Source of the DNA: Mycolicibacterium fortuitum subsp. fortuitum
GTDB lineage: Bacteria > Actinomycetota > Actinomycetes > Mycobacteriales > Mycobacteriaceae
Assembly (NCBI RefSeq): GCF_022179545.1
Contig: NZ_AP025518.1
Coordinates: 1,364,001 to 1,428,000, forward strand
DNA: 64,000 bases
Direction: 5' to 3'
A program made the translations under genes and the position numbers. The notes under the pieces are model-generated. The model was given only the letters and a program-made list of their open reading frames with translations. It ran no database searches and was not told where the DNA came from. Positions 48,102-56,938 of the stretch are shown here, piece by piece. Position 1 is the stretch's first letter; each line of letters opens with the position of its first letter.

Positions 48102-50938
48102 GTGCGCATAGGGCGAGACCGCTCGCCGCACGGTCCGTGCGCATCCTGGCCGTGCCGATCATCGTGTTCTGGGCGCTGCTGGCCGTCACCACCAACACCT
48201 TCATCCCGCAGGTCGAGCACGTCGCCGAACAGTTGGCGGGCTCGATGATTCCGAGCTACGCGCCGTCGCAGGTCGCGATGCTGCGGATCGGGGAGAAGTT
48301 CCAGGAGTCCACCTCGACCAGCCTGACCATGCTGGTGTTCGAGGCCGACCGGCCGCTCGACGACGGCGATCACCGCTACTACGACGACCTGATGAACCGG
48401 CTCAAGCAGGACCCGGAGCACGTGCAGTACGTGATGGACCTGTGGGGCAAGCCCATCACGGCGGCCGGAGCCCAGAGCGTGGACGGCAAGGCGACTTTCG
48501 TGCTGTTGCGGTTGGCCGGAAACATCGGCCAGCTCCAGGCGAACGAGTCGGTCAACGCGGTTCGGGACATCATCGCCGGCGATACTCCGCCGCCGGGGCT
48601 CAACGTCTACGTCAGTGGCGCCGCGCCGCTGGCATCGGACACCCTGACCATCGCCAACTCCAGCCTCAACAACATCACGATCCTGACGATCATCCTGATC
48701 GTGAACATGCTGCTGGTGGTCTACCGGTCGTTGGCCAACGTGCTGGTGCCGCTGGTCAGTGTGCTGATCGAAATGCTTGTCGCCAAGGGCGTCATCGCGA
48801 CACTCGGGCACTTCGGCATCATCCCGCTGTCATCCTTCGCGGTGAACATCGTGGTGGCACTGACATTGGGCGCGGGAACCGACTACGGCATCTTTCTGAT
48901 GGGGCGCTACCAGGAGGCCCGACAGGACGGTGAGAGCCGCGAAGACGCTTTCTACACCGCCTACCGCAGCGTCGCCCCGATCATCATCGGCTCCGGTCTG
49001 ACGATCGCCGGAGCGTGCTACTGCCTGAGCCTGGCCCGGCTGGACTACTTCCACACGATGGGGCCGGCGGTCGCCATCAGCATGCTGTTCACCATCGCCG
49101 CGGCCCTCACGCTCGCGCCGGCGATTCTCACACTCGGCAGTCTGTTCGGTCTGTTCGACCCCAAGCGCATGACCAAGGGACATCTGTACCGGCGGATCGC
49201 GACCAGCGTCGTGCGCTGGCCCAAACCCGTGTTCGTCGCAAGCACCGCCGTAGTGATGATCGGTGCCGTATTCGTGCCCACCTTCAAGGTCAGCTACGAC
49301 GATCGCGCCTACCAACCTGCTGATGGCGCAGCCAATCTGGGCTTCGAGGCCTCCGACCGGCACTTCTCGCAGAGCAAACTGTTCAGCGAGATGCTGATGG
49401 TCGAAAGCGACCACGACATGCGCAACTCAGCGGACTTCATCTCCCTGGACCGGGTCGCCAAGAGCCTCATCCGGCTCCCCGGCGTCGCCATGGTGCAGAG
49501 CATCACCCGGCCACTGGGCCGGCCGCTGGAACACGCCACGATTCCCTACCTGTTCACCACCCAGGGCAGTGGCAGCGGTCAGCAGTTGCCGTTCACCGAG
49601 CGGCAGAACGAGAACACCGACAAACAGGCCGAGATCCAGGCGCGTTCGGTCGAGGTGCTGCAGAAGGTGATCGGGCTGACCCAGCAGATGGCCGACGAAC
49701 TGCATTCCACGGTACTCACTTTGGAAAACCTCAAACAGGTCACCGATGACATGAACGCCGGGATCTCCAACCTCGACGACTTCCTGCGGCCCTTGAAGAA
49801 CTACTTCTACTGGGAGCCACACTGTTTCGACATCCCCGCGTGCTGGGCGATGCGCTCGCTGTTCGACTCGCTCGACGGAATCGACAGCCTCGATGCCCAG
49901 ATCGCTGATGCCGTCACGTCATTCGAGGCCATCGACCGGTTGCTGCCGCAGATGATCTCGCAACTGGAGCGGATGATGGCCGACAGCCGGTCCCTACTAG
50001 GCGTCATCACCAACAACTACGGTCCGGCGCATCTGCAGTCCACCCAGACCGACCAGACGTACTACGACCTCATCAACGTGGGCAACGACTTCGACAAATC
50101 CCGCAGCGACGACTTCTTCTACATCCCCCGAGAGGCGTTCGACAACGAGGACGTCAAGACCGGCATGCAACTGATGATGTCGCCGGACGGCAAGGCCGCC
50201 CGGTTCATCGTCACCCACGAAGGCAACGCCATGGGTCCCGAAGGAATCGACCACGTCGAACAGTTCCCCGACGCGATCAAGGCGGCGCTCAAGGAGACCT
50301 CACTGGCGGGCTCCAAGATCTACATCGGCGGAGCGGGCTCGAACAACAAGGACATCAAGGCCTACGCCGCGTCCGATCTGCTCATCGTGGCCATCGCCGC
50401 GTTCGTCCTGATCTTCCTGATCATGCTGTACCTGACTCGAAGCCTGGTCGCGGCCATGGTCATTCCCGGCACCGTGGCGTTCTCGTATGCCGGTGCCTTC
50501 GGGCTGTCAATCCTGGTGTGGCAGCACCTGATCGGCCTGCACCTGCACTGGCTGGTGTTGCCGCTGACCTTCATCATCCTGGTGGCAGTCGGCTCGGACT
50601 ACAACCTGCTGCTCATTTCGCGGGTCAAGGAGGAATCGGGAGCAGGCCTGAACACCGGACTGATCCGCGCTCTGGGGAGCACCGGCGGCGTGGTGACCTC
50701 TGCGGGGCTGGTGTTCGCGTTCACCATGCTGGCCATGTTGATCAGTGATCTACGAACGATCGGCCAGGTGGGCTCCACCGTGTGCATCGGGCTGCTGCTC
50801 GATACGTTGATCGTGCGATCGTTCGTCGTGCCGTGTCTGTTGCGTCTTCTCGGTCCGTGGTTCTGGTGGCCGACATTCATCCGGCAGCGGCCGCTACGGC
50901 AGCCGGTGCTGTCCCGGCAGCAGCGAGTGGAGGCCTGA
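48098..50938 (+). CDS. MmpL-family RND transporter (second pair)
   Basis: A 946-residue RND permease from the GTG at 48098, which overlaps the mmpS stop. Both proton-relay repeats are present (GAGTDYGIFLMGRYQEAR and VGSDYNLLLISRVKEES), with 12 TM helices and two periplasmic domains, the second with a helical segment rich in Gln/Glu (about residues 500-620). The basic C-terminus is short (RQRPLRQPVLSRQQRVEA), without the long cytoplasmic tail of MmpL3. It is the transport partner of the upstream MmpS; the substrate is unknown. Confidence 0.93.
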   Translation: MSAHRARPLAARSVRILAVPIIVFWALLAVTTNTFIPQVEHVAEQLAGSMIPSYAPSQVAMLRIGEKFQESTSTSLTMLVFEADRPLDDGDHRYYDDLMNRLKQDPEHVQYVMDLWGKPITAAGAQSVDGKATFVLLRLAGNIGQLQANESVNAVRDIIAGDTPPPGLNVYVSGAAPLASDTLTIANSSLNNITILTIILIVNMLLVVYRSLANVLVPLVSVLIEMLVAKGVIATLGHFGIIPLSSFAVNIVVALTLGAGTDYGIFLMGRYQEARQDGESREDAFYTAYRSVAPIIIGSGLTIAGACYCLSLARLDYFHTMGPAVAISMLFTIAAALTLAPAILTLGSLFGLFDPKRMTKGHLYRRIATSVVRWPKPVFVASTAVVMIGAVFVPTFKVSYDDRAYQPADGAANLGFEASDRHFSQSKLFSEMLMVESDHDMRNSADFISLDRVAKSLIRLPGVAMVQSITRPLGRPLEHATIPYLFTTQGSGSGQQLPFTERQNENTDKQAEIQARSVEVLQKVIGLTQQMADELHSTVLTLENLKQVTDDMNAGISNLDDFLRPLKNYFYWEPHCFDIPACWAMRSLFDSLDGIDSLDAQIADAVTSFEAIDRLLPQMISQLERMMADSRSLLGVITNNYGPAHLQSTQTDQTYYDLINVGNDFDKSRSDDFFYIPREAFDNEDVKTGMQLMMSPDGKAARFIVTHEGNAMGPEGIDHVEQFPDAIKAALKETSLAGSKIYIGGAGSNNKDIKAYAASDLLIVAIAAFVLIFLIMLYLTRSLVAAMVIPGTVAFSYAGAFGLSILVWQHLIGLHLHWLVLPLTFIILVAVGSDYNLLLISRVKEESGAGLNTGLIRALGSTGGVVTSAGLVFAFTMLAMLISDLRTIGQVGSTVCIGLLLDTLIVRSFVVPCLLRLLGPWFWWPTFIRQRPLRQPVLSRQQRVEA

Positions 50939-50939
50939 C

Positions 50940-51359
50940 GTGACGACGTCGACTCTCTACGGCATCCTGTCGATCATCTCCTTCGCGTTGATCTGGGTCT
51001 TCGCCGTCGTGGCTTTCGTGTTCACGCGGCGGATGAGGGGCCACGCCCATGTCACATCGAGGCTGGCCGTCGGGACGCTGTCGGCCACCTTGCGCAAGGT
51101 CCGGAAACGCGAGGCTCTCACCGACGACGAGCTGACCCTCGCACGACAGGTCCTGGCCGACCGTGGCAGCATTCTGGCGCTCGCGGTTCCCGCCACGCTG
51201 TTCTGCATCGGTTGTTTCTACGTTTTCGGCAGCCTCGAACAACTGCACGGGCGTACCCCGTCGGAGCGAACCTTCCTCGGCGTCTTTCCGATGCTCACCT
51301 CCACCAACATGGCGATACAGATACTCCGCAGCGCCCGTCTGAAACGGCGCATTCGGTGA
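50940..51359 (+). CDS. Small membrane protein downstream of mmpL
   Basis: A 139-residue protein with an N-terminal TM helix (ILSIISFALIWVFAVVAFVF), a helical polar middle (ATLRKVRKREALTDDELTLARQVLADRG) and a second TM segment (ILALAVPATLFCIGCFYVFG). The GTG start lies one base after the mmpL stop, so it is tightly coupled to mmpS-mmpL and may be an accessory subunit of that exporter (inference). Family not recognised. Confidence 0.7.
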   Translation: MTTSTLYGILSIISFALIWVFAVVAFVFTRRMRGHAHVTSRLAVGTLSATLRKVRKREALTDDELTLARQVLADRGSILALAVPATLFCIGCFYVFGSLEQLHGRTPSERTFLGVFPMLTSTNMAIQILRSARLKRRIR

Positions 51360-51390
51360 CCCGCTCCACCCCCGCAGTGATGGCAGCATC

Positions 51391-51906
51391 GTGAGTATGA
51401 CGTCGACGGAGCGGCCCATGCCGCCGATGAATGCCGATGAACGTACGACGCTGGAGAGCTGGCTGGAGTTCTATCGCGCCACGCTGGCGCTGAAATGTGA
51501 GGGCCTGAACGAGGAACAGCTGCGGTCGGCCCCGGTGCCGCCGTCGGAGCTGACCTTGCTGGGTCTGGTCCAGCACGCCGCCGAAGTGGAACGGAACTGG
51601 TTTCGCCGGGTACTGACGGGCGAGGACGCGGCACCGATCTTCGGACCGCGCGACCCTGACGGCCATGACGGGGGCTTCGAGGTGTCGTCACACCCGTCGT
51701 TCCGCGACGCGGTACAGATCTGGCAGGACGAGATCAAACAGGCCCGTCTCAACTGTGCGACGCGAGAACTCGACGGCACCGCGCCATTCATGGGCGGCAA
51801 GGTCAGCTTGCGTTGGATCTACATCCACATGATCGCCGAGTATGCCCGCCATTGCGGACACGCAGATCTGGTCCGCGAGCGCATCGACGGGCACGTCGGC
51901 GTCTGA
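51391..51906 (+). CDS. DinB-family (DUF664) protein
   Basis: A 171-residue four-helix-bundle protein of the DinB/DUF664 type. It shows RTTLESWLEFYRATLALKCEGLNEEQL, the LGLVQHAAEVERNWFRRVL helix with a metal-binding His, and the C-terminal WIYIHMIAEYARHCGHADLVRERIDG with two further His. These proteins include mycothiol- and bacillithiol-dependent transferases. GTG at 51391; ATG at 51397 is an alternative. It is 31 bp from the previous gene with no clear link to it. Confidence 0.88.
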   Translation: MSMTSTERPMPPMNADERTTLESWLEFYRATLALKCEGLNEEQLRSAPVPPSELTLLGLVQHAAEVERNWFRRVLTGEDAAPIFGPRDPDGHDGGFEVSSHPSFRDAVQIWQDEIKQARLNCATRELDGTAPFMGGKVSLRWIYIHMIAEYARHCGHADLVRERIDGHVGV

Positions 51907-51918
51907 GACAGACGCTGG

Positions 51919-52803
51919 TCAAGGCTGATGTTCGCGCCCCAGCGCGTCGAGCAGGCAATTGGCTGCCAACTTGCCCAGCGCATCAGAGGCCAGCGGGCTG
52001 TCGCCGGTGAGCAGGCGGCGGTCCTGATGCACGGTGCCGGCCATCTCGTCGTTGACGACGGTGAGCCCCTGCTTGGCCAGCAGGTCGGCGACCAGCCACT
52101 GCAGGCGCCCGGGCAGGTAACCGATGTCGATGTTGGCGCCCTCGTCGAGCGAGTCGGGGAACACGCACACCGAATAACCGGTGAACGGTGACTGCGACTT
52201 GCCGAGTCCGGCGGCGAGCAGTGCCGCCGGACCATGGCACAGCGTGACGATGAACCGGCCGTGGTCCAACGCCCAGTTCAGCGTCTGACCCACCGCGTCG
52301 CTGCCCGGAAGTCCGACGACGGCGCCGTGACCGCCCGGAATGAACACCGCCAGGTAGTCCGAGGATGCATGCAGATCAGTGACCACCTCGGACAGCTTGA
52401 GGGGTTGTTTGAGTTTGGGCTTGAGGGCCTCATAGGTCGACAACACGGCTTGGTCTTCGTGGGGCATGGCCCACAACTCCAGCTTGACCGGGTACCCGCA
52501 GATGGTCGCGACGTCGACGTCGAACCCGGTCTGCATCAGATGGTGCAGCGGCAGCAGCGTCTCCACCGGATGGTTGCCGGTGGAGAACATCTTTCCGTTC
52601 TGGCACAACACATATCGCTCTTCGGTGGCGATCATCAGCACCTTCCACCGGCCCTCGGTATAGGCGCCCTCGTGTTCCACACCGGCGAAGTCGGTTCTGG
52701 CCGAGGTGTACTGACTCAACGAGTACGGCGACGGGAAGAAGGCGTTGTCCTCGGTCCGATCGGGGGTGGGGATCTTGCTGAGGTCATCTGTGGTCTGTGA
52801 CAT
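51919..52803 (-). CDS. hchA: Hsp31/HchA-type DJ-1/PfpI superfamily protein
   Basis: A 294-residue protein of the Hsp31 subgroup. The nucleophile elbow [11 protein letters not shown] gives Cys189-His190 (Cys185/His186 in E. coli Hsp31), and GNHPVE gives Glu81. The longer N-terminal region ([18 protein letters not shown]) is typical of HchA. The family acts as glyoxalase III (methylglyoxal to lactate) and holding chaperone. ATG at 52803 is chosen; GTG codons at 52812 and 52815 would add three or four residues. Confidence 0.9.
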   Translation of the reverse strand: MSQTTDDLSKIPTPDRTEDNAFFPSPYSLSQYTSARTDFAGVEHEGAYTEGRWKVLMIATEERYVLCQNGKMFSTGNHPVETLLPLHHLMQTGFDVDVATICGYPVKLELWAMPHEDQAVLSTYEALKPKLKQPLKLSEVVTDLHASSDYLAVFIPGGHGAVVGLPGSDAVGQTLNWALDHGRFIVTLCHGPAALLAAGLGKSQSPFTGYSVCVFPDSLDEGANIDIGYLPGRLQWLVADLLAKQGLTVVNDEMAGTVHQDRRLLTGDSPLASDALGKLAANCLLDALGREHQP

Positions 52804-52877
52804 CGGGCTCACCACTTCCTGTTGCCGGCTGGTGCGGTGAGGTCAGTGATACCCGGCGTGCAGCCACCTCATGCGTG

Positions 52878-53585
52878 TCACTGCAATGGCAGCTCGGCGA
52901 AGATCGGCGTGGTCGGTGTGGTCGAGCCGACGCCCGGCTCCACCGAGAAGGCCAATGCCGACGCATCGCCGAGGTCCGGTAGCACCGCCGTGGTCGAGGG
53001 CGCGACGGCGGCAGAGTCCATGGTGCCGGCCGACGTCGCCGTGCCCTCCTGCAGCAGCCACATCTGATACACCGTGCCGGTCTGCGGGGGCGTCACACCA
53101 TTCATCACCAGCACGCCGGCGTTGCGCTCGCGGGAGAACACCACGGTCGCAGTGCCACCGGTGGGGATGGCCCCGGAGACCGTTCGCACGTCGGGAGCGG
53201 CGAAGACCTGCTCGGCTGTCGTGGGCTGCGGACTCGGGCGCAGCGCGACGCCGATGCCGACGCCGGCCAGAGCGATGACAACCGCCGCCGCGGCCGCCAA
53301 CCCGATGGTTCGCTAGCGCGCCGTGGGCCGTGGGCGCAGTTCGGGTACGGAGACCGCCGCCAACAGTTGCTCGCGCAGTTGCGGCGGCGGCTCGAGAGCG
53401 GTCGATCCCGCCAGGCGGGCCATAGTTTCCCGCACATCCCGCACCTCGGTCGTGAATTGGGCTACGACCTCGGGAGAAGCAGCGGCCAGGCGTTGTTCGA
53501 TGTCGGCGCGCTCGCTGTCGGATATCGCGTGCAGTGCGTACGGGGTTGCCAGATCGAGAAGTTCGGAGTCAAGTGGTTCGGTCAT
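52878..53585 (-). pseudogene. rskA: Anti-sigma-K factor rskA interrupted by an in-frame amber codon
   Basis: The ATG at 53585 (ATGA overlap with sigK) opens an RskA-type anti-sigma factor: MTEPLDSELLDLATPYALHA, IEQRLAAASPEVVAQF, VRETMARLAGSTALEPP. After 90 codons the frame meets TAG (53315-53313) and then continues without frameshift as [19 protein letters not shown] (the TM helix), [14 protein letters not shown] and the extracytoplasmic C-domain to 52878. M. tuberculosis RskA has Trp at this position (SRWRT against AR*RT here), so a TGG-to-TAG change explains it. The product would be a soluble sigma-binding domain with no membrane anchor or signal-sensing domain. Confidence 0.85.
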
Positions 53586-54145
53586 GCCGCCCCCAGACAA
53601 TTGCGCAGGCCACGGAGTGCGTCGCGCATTCGCGATTTGACGGTGGCAAGATTGGCCGCCAGCCGTTGAGAGACCTGGCTGTAGGTCAGCCCGTCGTAGT
53701 AGGCGAGGTGGATGCACTCGCGCTGGGCATCGGTCAGCGACGAGAGGCATTCAGCCACCCGGCGCTGTTCGTCCTGAGTGATCACGGAGTCTGCGACATG
53801 GTCGGCGGGCGGATCGACGCTGGTGGCGCCGTATCGGGACTCACGCCGGGTGGCAGCTTGTTCAGCACGCACCCGGTCGACTGCCCGTCGGTGGGCGAGT
53901 GTCATCAGCCAGGCCATCGGCGATCCGGCCGTCGGGTCATAGCTGTCCGCAGAGCGCCACACTTGCAGGTAGATGTCCTGGGTGGTTTCCTCGCTGTACC
54001 CCGGGTCCCGCAGTACCTGAGTGACCAAGCCGAAGACCCGCGACCGTGTGTGGTCGTACAGTTCGGCGAAGGCGTCGACATCGCGTCGGGCCACCCGCCG
54101 CAGCAACGCGTCGAGTTCGGCGGTCACCCACAGCAGCCTAGTCAC
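53582..54145 (-). CDS. sigK: ECF RNA polymerase sigma factor SigK
   Basis: A 187-residue ECF sigma factor. Region 2 reads FAELYDHTRSRVFGLVTQVLRDPGYSEETTQDIYLQVWR with AWLMTLAHRRAVDRVR, and region 4 LTDAQRECIHLAYYDGLTYSQVSQRLAANLATVKSRMRDAL. It aligns along its whole length with M. tuberculosis SigK and stands in the same gene order. SigK drives the mpt70/mpt83-type regulon and its own operon and is held by RskA. Here rskA is broken, so SigK control may be altered. The GTG at 54145 matches the SigK N-terminus; GTG 54127 is an alternative. Confidence 0.93.
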   Translation of the reverse strand: MTRLLWVTAELDALLRRVARRDVDAFAELYDHTRSRVFGLVTQVLRDPGYSEETTQDIYLQVWRSADSYDPTAGSPMAWLMTLAHRRAVDRVRAEQAATRRESRYGATSVDPPADHVADSVITQDEQRRVAECLSSLTDAQRECIHLAYYDGLTYSQVSQRLAANLATVKSRMRDALRGLRNCLGAA

Positions 54146-54165
54146 CAGGGCCTGCGCCGTCGCGT

Positions 54166-54945
54166 TTATCCAGATCTCGGTGGCATCGGTATGAAAAACG
54201 AAGTGCGCGAGCAGTATTCCGCAAAGCCCGGCCGGCCTGCCATATGTTTCTCAGCCAATCGGGCTCCCGTTGCGTACACCAGGAAATACGTCATCAATAC
54301 CGGGGACAGCACCGTGGCGAGCGACAGCCAGCTGCAGATGGTCACCAGCCACAGCCCCCACCACACGCAGCTGTCGCCGAAATAGTTCGGATGGCGGGTC
54401 CAGGCCCACAATCCGCGGTCCATGATCGCGCCCCGGTGGGCCGGGTCGGATTTGAACCGGCGCAGCTGGTGGTCGCCCACTGCCTCGAAGGCCAGCCCGA
54501 CAGCCCAGATGGCGACGCCCGCAATCAGGACCGGTCGTAGAGCTGCCGGCGTCGGCCCCAAGGTCGAGGACAGCTGCACCGGCAGTGAAACGAACCAGGT
54601 TGCCGCTCCCTGGATCACGAACACCTTGCGCAGCACGTGGCCGACCGAATAGTCGCCACCCAGCAGCTCCTGATAGCGCGGATCTTCGCCCTTGCCCGCG
54701 GACTTGAGCACCATGTGCCACGACAACCGGCCCGCCCACAGCGTGATGAGTACCAACAGCAGGATGCGCCGGAAGGGGTCGCCGGTTCCGAGAACGGCGC
54801 TGACTGCGGCAACCACGATGAACCCGACGCCCCATGCCACGTCGACGACGTTGTACCGCCCGAGGTGTCGGCCGATCACAAACGTCGCCCCGTGCACGAT
54901 TGCGAGTGTGGCCAGGGAGATCGCTGTGACGGCGAGTAGGTTCAC
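54166..54945 (-). CDS. DUF1295/steroid 5-alpha-reductase-like membrane protein (Rv0446c-like)
   Basis: A 259-residue integral membrane protein with about seven TM helices. The C-terminal RGAIMDRGLWAWTRHPNYFGD and the later EKHMAGRPGFAEYCSRTSFFIP are the signature of DUF1295 and isoprenylcysteine-methyltransferase/steroid-reductase-like proteins. It is placed between sigK and ufaA1 exactly as Rv0446c is in M. tuberculosis. It may reduce a double bond or modify a lipid together with the neighbouring enzymes. GTG start overlapping the ufaA1 stop. Confidence 0.88.
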   Translation of the reverse strand: MNLLAVTAISLATLAIVHGATFVIGRHLGRYNVVDVAWGVGFIVVAAVSAVLGTGDPFRRILLLVLITLWAGRLSWHMVLKSAGKGEDPRYQELLGGDYSVGHVLRKVFVIQGAATWFVSLPVQLSSTLGPTPAALRPVLIAGVAIWAVGLAFEAVGDHQLRRFKSDPAHRGAIMDRGLWAWTRHPNYFGDSCVWWGLWLVTICSWLSLATVLSPVLMTYFLVYATGARLAEKHMAGRPGFAEYCSRTSFFIPMPPRSG

Positions 54946-56210
54946 CGGTGACCTCCTGTCGGGGCGAATGCCCACTGGTATACGTCGAGATAGCCCGAGG
55001 CGAAACCCGCTTCGGAGTAGGCCAGGTACAGCTCCCACATGCGGGCGAAGACATCGTCGAAGCCGAGTGCTGTCACCGCGTCACGGCGCGCGACGAAACG
55101 TTCCCGCCACAGCCGCAAGGTCTCGGCGTAGTGCGGCCGCAGAGACAACATGTCGACGGTGCGCAGCCGGGTGTGTCGTTCGGTGAGACCGATGACCGCT
55201 TCGATCGACGGCAACAACCCGCCGGGGAAGATGTACTTCTGGATCCAGGTGTACGTGTCGCGCGAGGCCAGCATGCGGTCGTGCGGCATGGTGATCGCCT
55301 GGATCGCAACCCTGCCTCCCGGAGTGACGAGCCGGTCCAGCGCCCGAAAGTAGGTGGGCCAGAAGTCGTATCCCACCGCTTCCACCATCTCGACCGACAC
55401 CACCGCGTCGTAGCAGCCATCGATGTCGCGGTAGTCGCGCAGCTCGATACTGACCCGGTCCGACAGGCCGGCCGCCGCCACCCGTTTTCGGGCCAGCCGT
55501 TGTTGCTCGGCCGACAGGGTGACCGAGCGGACTTGCGCGCCGCGCTCGGCGGCACGGATGCAGAGCTCACCCCAGCCGGTACCGATCTCGAGTAGCCGGC
55601 TGCCCGGCCCCACGCGTGCGGTGTCGAGCAGTCGGTCGATCTTGTGGCGCTGGGCGTCGGACAGCTCGGTTGCTGTCGCGGGTAGTCGCGGAAACAGTGC
55701 GCTGGAGTACGTCATGGTCTCGTCGAGAAACTCCGAGAACAGCTCGTTCGACAGGTCGTAGTGCGCGGAGACGTTGCGCCGGGACTGGGCAGGGTCGTTG
55801 TGTGCGGAGCGCGGCGAGCGAGGGAGGGCGAAAGTCCGGAAACGTTGCAGCGCTGCGGGAACCAGATCGTTCATCGACCTGCCGAACTCGGTGAGCAACC
55901 CAGGAAGATCAGTGGAATGCCACTCGCCGGCCATATAGGACTCGCCGAAGCCGATCAGTCCGTGGCAGCCGATCCGGCGGGCCAGGGCCTGCGGCCGTTC
56001 GATGACCATGGTGGGCAAGGTGGGATCGGCCGCCCCGATCACGGTTCCGTCGGGAAACGCCAGCCGTATCGGCAGTGTCGCGACGGCCCGTCGCAGCAGA
56101 TGGTCGGCCACCGCACCGGATATCGCGGCCAGCGGCCCACGCGGTGGATGTACCACGTCCGGCCAGCGTGCCGGGTCGATGGTGGGGGACGTTCCGGTCC
56201 GGGTGTTCAC
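54942..56210 (-). CDS. ufaA1: Cyclopropane-fatty-acid synthase-type methyltransferase (UfaA1-like)
   Basis: A 422-residue SAM-dependent lipid methyltransferase. The N-terminal accessory domain contains IGFGESYMAGEW. The catalytic domain has the SAM loop LLEIGTGWGELCIRAAERG, then VSVEMVEAVGYDFWPTYF and the late YIFPGGLLPS segment of the CFA synthase family. It methylates or cyclopropanates double bonds of phospholipid acyl chains; the M. tuberculosis homologue Rv0447c has been linked to tuberculostearic acid. GTG start at 56210 overlapping the previous stop. Confidence 0.9.
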   Translation of the reverse strand: MNTRTGTSPTIDPARWPDVVHPPRGPLAAISGAVADHLLRRAVATLPIRLAFPDGTVIGAADPTLPTMVIERPQALARRIGCHGLIGFGESYMAGEWHSTDLPGLLTEFGRSMNDLVPAALQRFRTFALPRSPRSAHNDPAQSRRNVSAHYDLSNELFSEFLDETMTYSSALFPRLPATATELSDAQRHKIDRLLDTARVGPGSRLLEIGTGWGELCIRAAERGAQVRSVTLSAEQQRLARKRVAAAGLSDRVSIELRDYRDIDGCYDAVVSVEMVEAVGYDFWPTYFRALDRLVTPGGRVAIQAITMPHDRMLASRDTYTWIQKYIFPGGLLPSIEAVIGLTERHTRLRTVDMLSLRPHYAETLRLWRERFVARRDAVTALGFDDVFARMWELYLAYSEAGFASGYLDVYQWAFAPTGGHR

Positions 56211-56938
56211 AGCGGCCTTCCTTGGTTCTCGGCTTCTTCGGTGGGGCGGGGGATAATCGGAACTTGGCGCAGCCACAACTTGATCCCCTCGACCCGGATG
56301 GCGAGCGCTCCGGCCAGCGGAGCCAACGGCGCGGTCAGCTGCAGGCGGAGGATCTCCCAGGTGTTCGCCGGCCTGCGGTCACCGCGCAGGGTGGCGACGA
56401 ACGCCGGATGTCCTTGACGATGAAGAGAAATCGTGACGGCGACGCGTTCGCCGGGCATTGGAGCTAGCACGCGGTAGTGGCCTTCGACGGCATTGAAGGG
56501 GGAGACATACATGCGCTTGGGCACGACCGCGGGTTGGTCGGCGGGAAGCAGGTAGGCATGGCGCCCGCCGTAGGTGTTGTGGACTTCGGCGACCACACAG
56601 CGCAGTGTGCCGCCGGCGTCGTGACACCAGTACAGACTCAGTGGGTTGAACACGTACCCCAGCACGCGCGCTTGGAGCAGCGCGGTCACCCGTCCGCCGC
56701 CGAGGTCAACGCCGCGGGACGCCAGGAAACCGTCCACACGTTGGCGCAGTGAGTCTTTCGGTTCACCGGTGAAATGGTCGTCGACCTCGAATCGGGCAAA
56801 CGGACGCAGCCAACGCGGCAAGGAGGGCATCCGGTCGAGATCGACATACCAGCTGTATCCGCGGTAGCTGAGGCGATGGTGCACCGGAGCGCGCCGGACG
56901 TGAGTGATCCTGGTGCGGTACAGCGCAGGTGTCAGCAT
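56207..56938 (-). CDS. DUF1365 protein (Rv0448c-like)
   Basis: A 243-residue DUF1365 protein. It begins MLTPALYRTRITHVRRAPVHHRLSYRGYSWYVDLDRMP and contains LLQARVLGYVFNPLSLYWCHDA and EVHNTYGGRHAYLL, all strongly family-typical. The biochemical role is unknown, but it almost always stands between a FAD oxidoreductase and a CFA-type methyltransferase, as here. ATG at 56938, overlapping the oxidoreductase stop by seven bases. Confidence 0.9.
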   Translation of the reverse strand: MLTPALYRTRITHVRRAPVHHRLSYRGYSWYVDLDRMPSLPRWLRPFARFEVDDHFTGEPKDSLRQRVDGFLASRGVDLGGGRVTALLQARVLGYVFNPLSLYWCHDAGGTLRCVVAEVHNTYGGRHAYLLPADQPAVVPKRMYVSPFNAVEGHYRVLAPMPGERVAVTISLHRQGHPAFVATLRGDRRPANTWEILRLQLTAPLAPLAGALAIRVEGIKLWLRQVPIIPRPTEEAENQGRPL

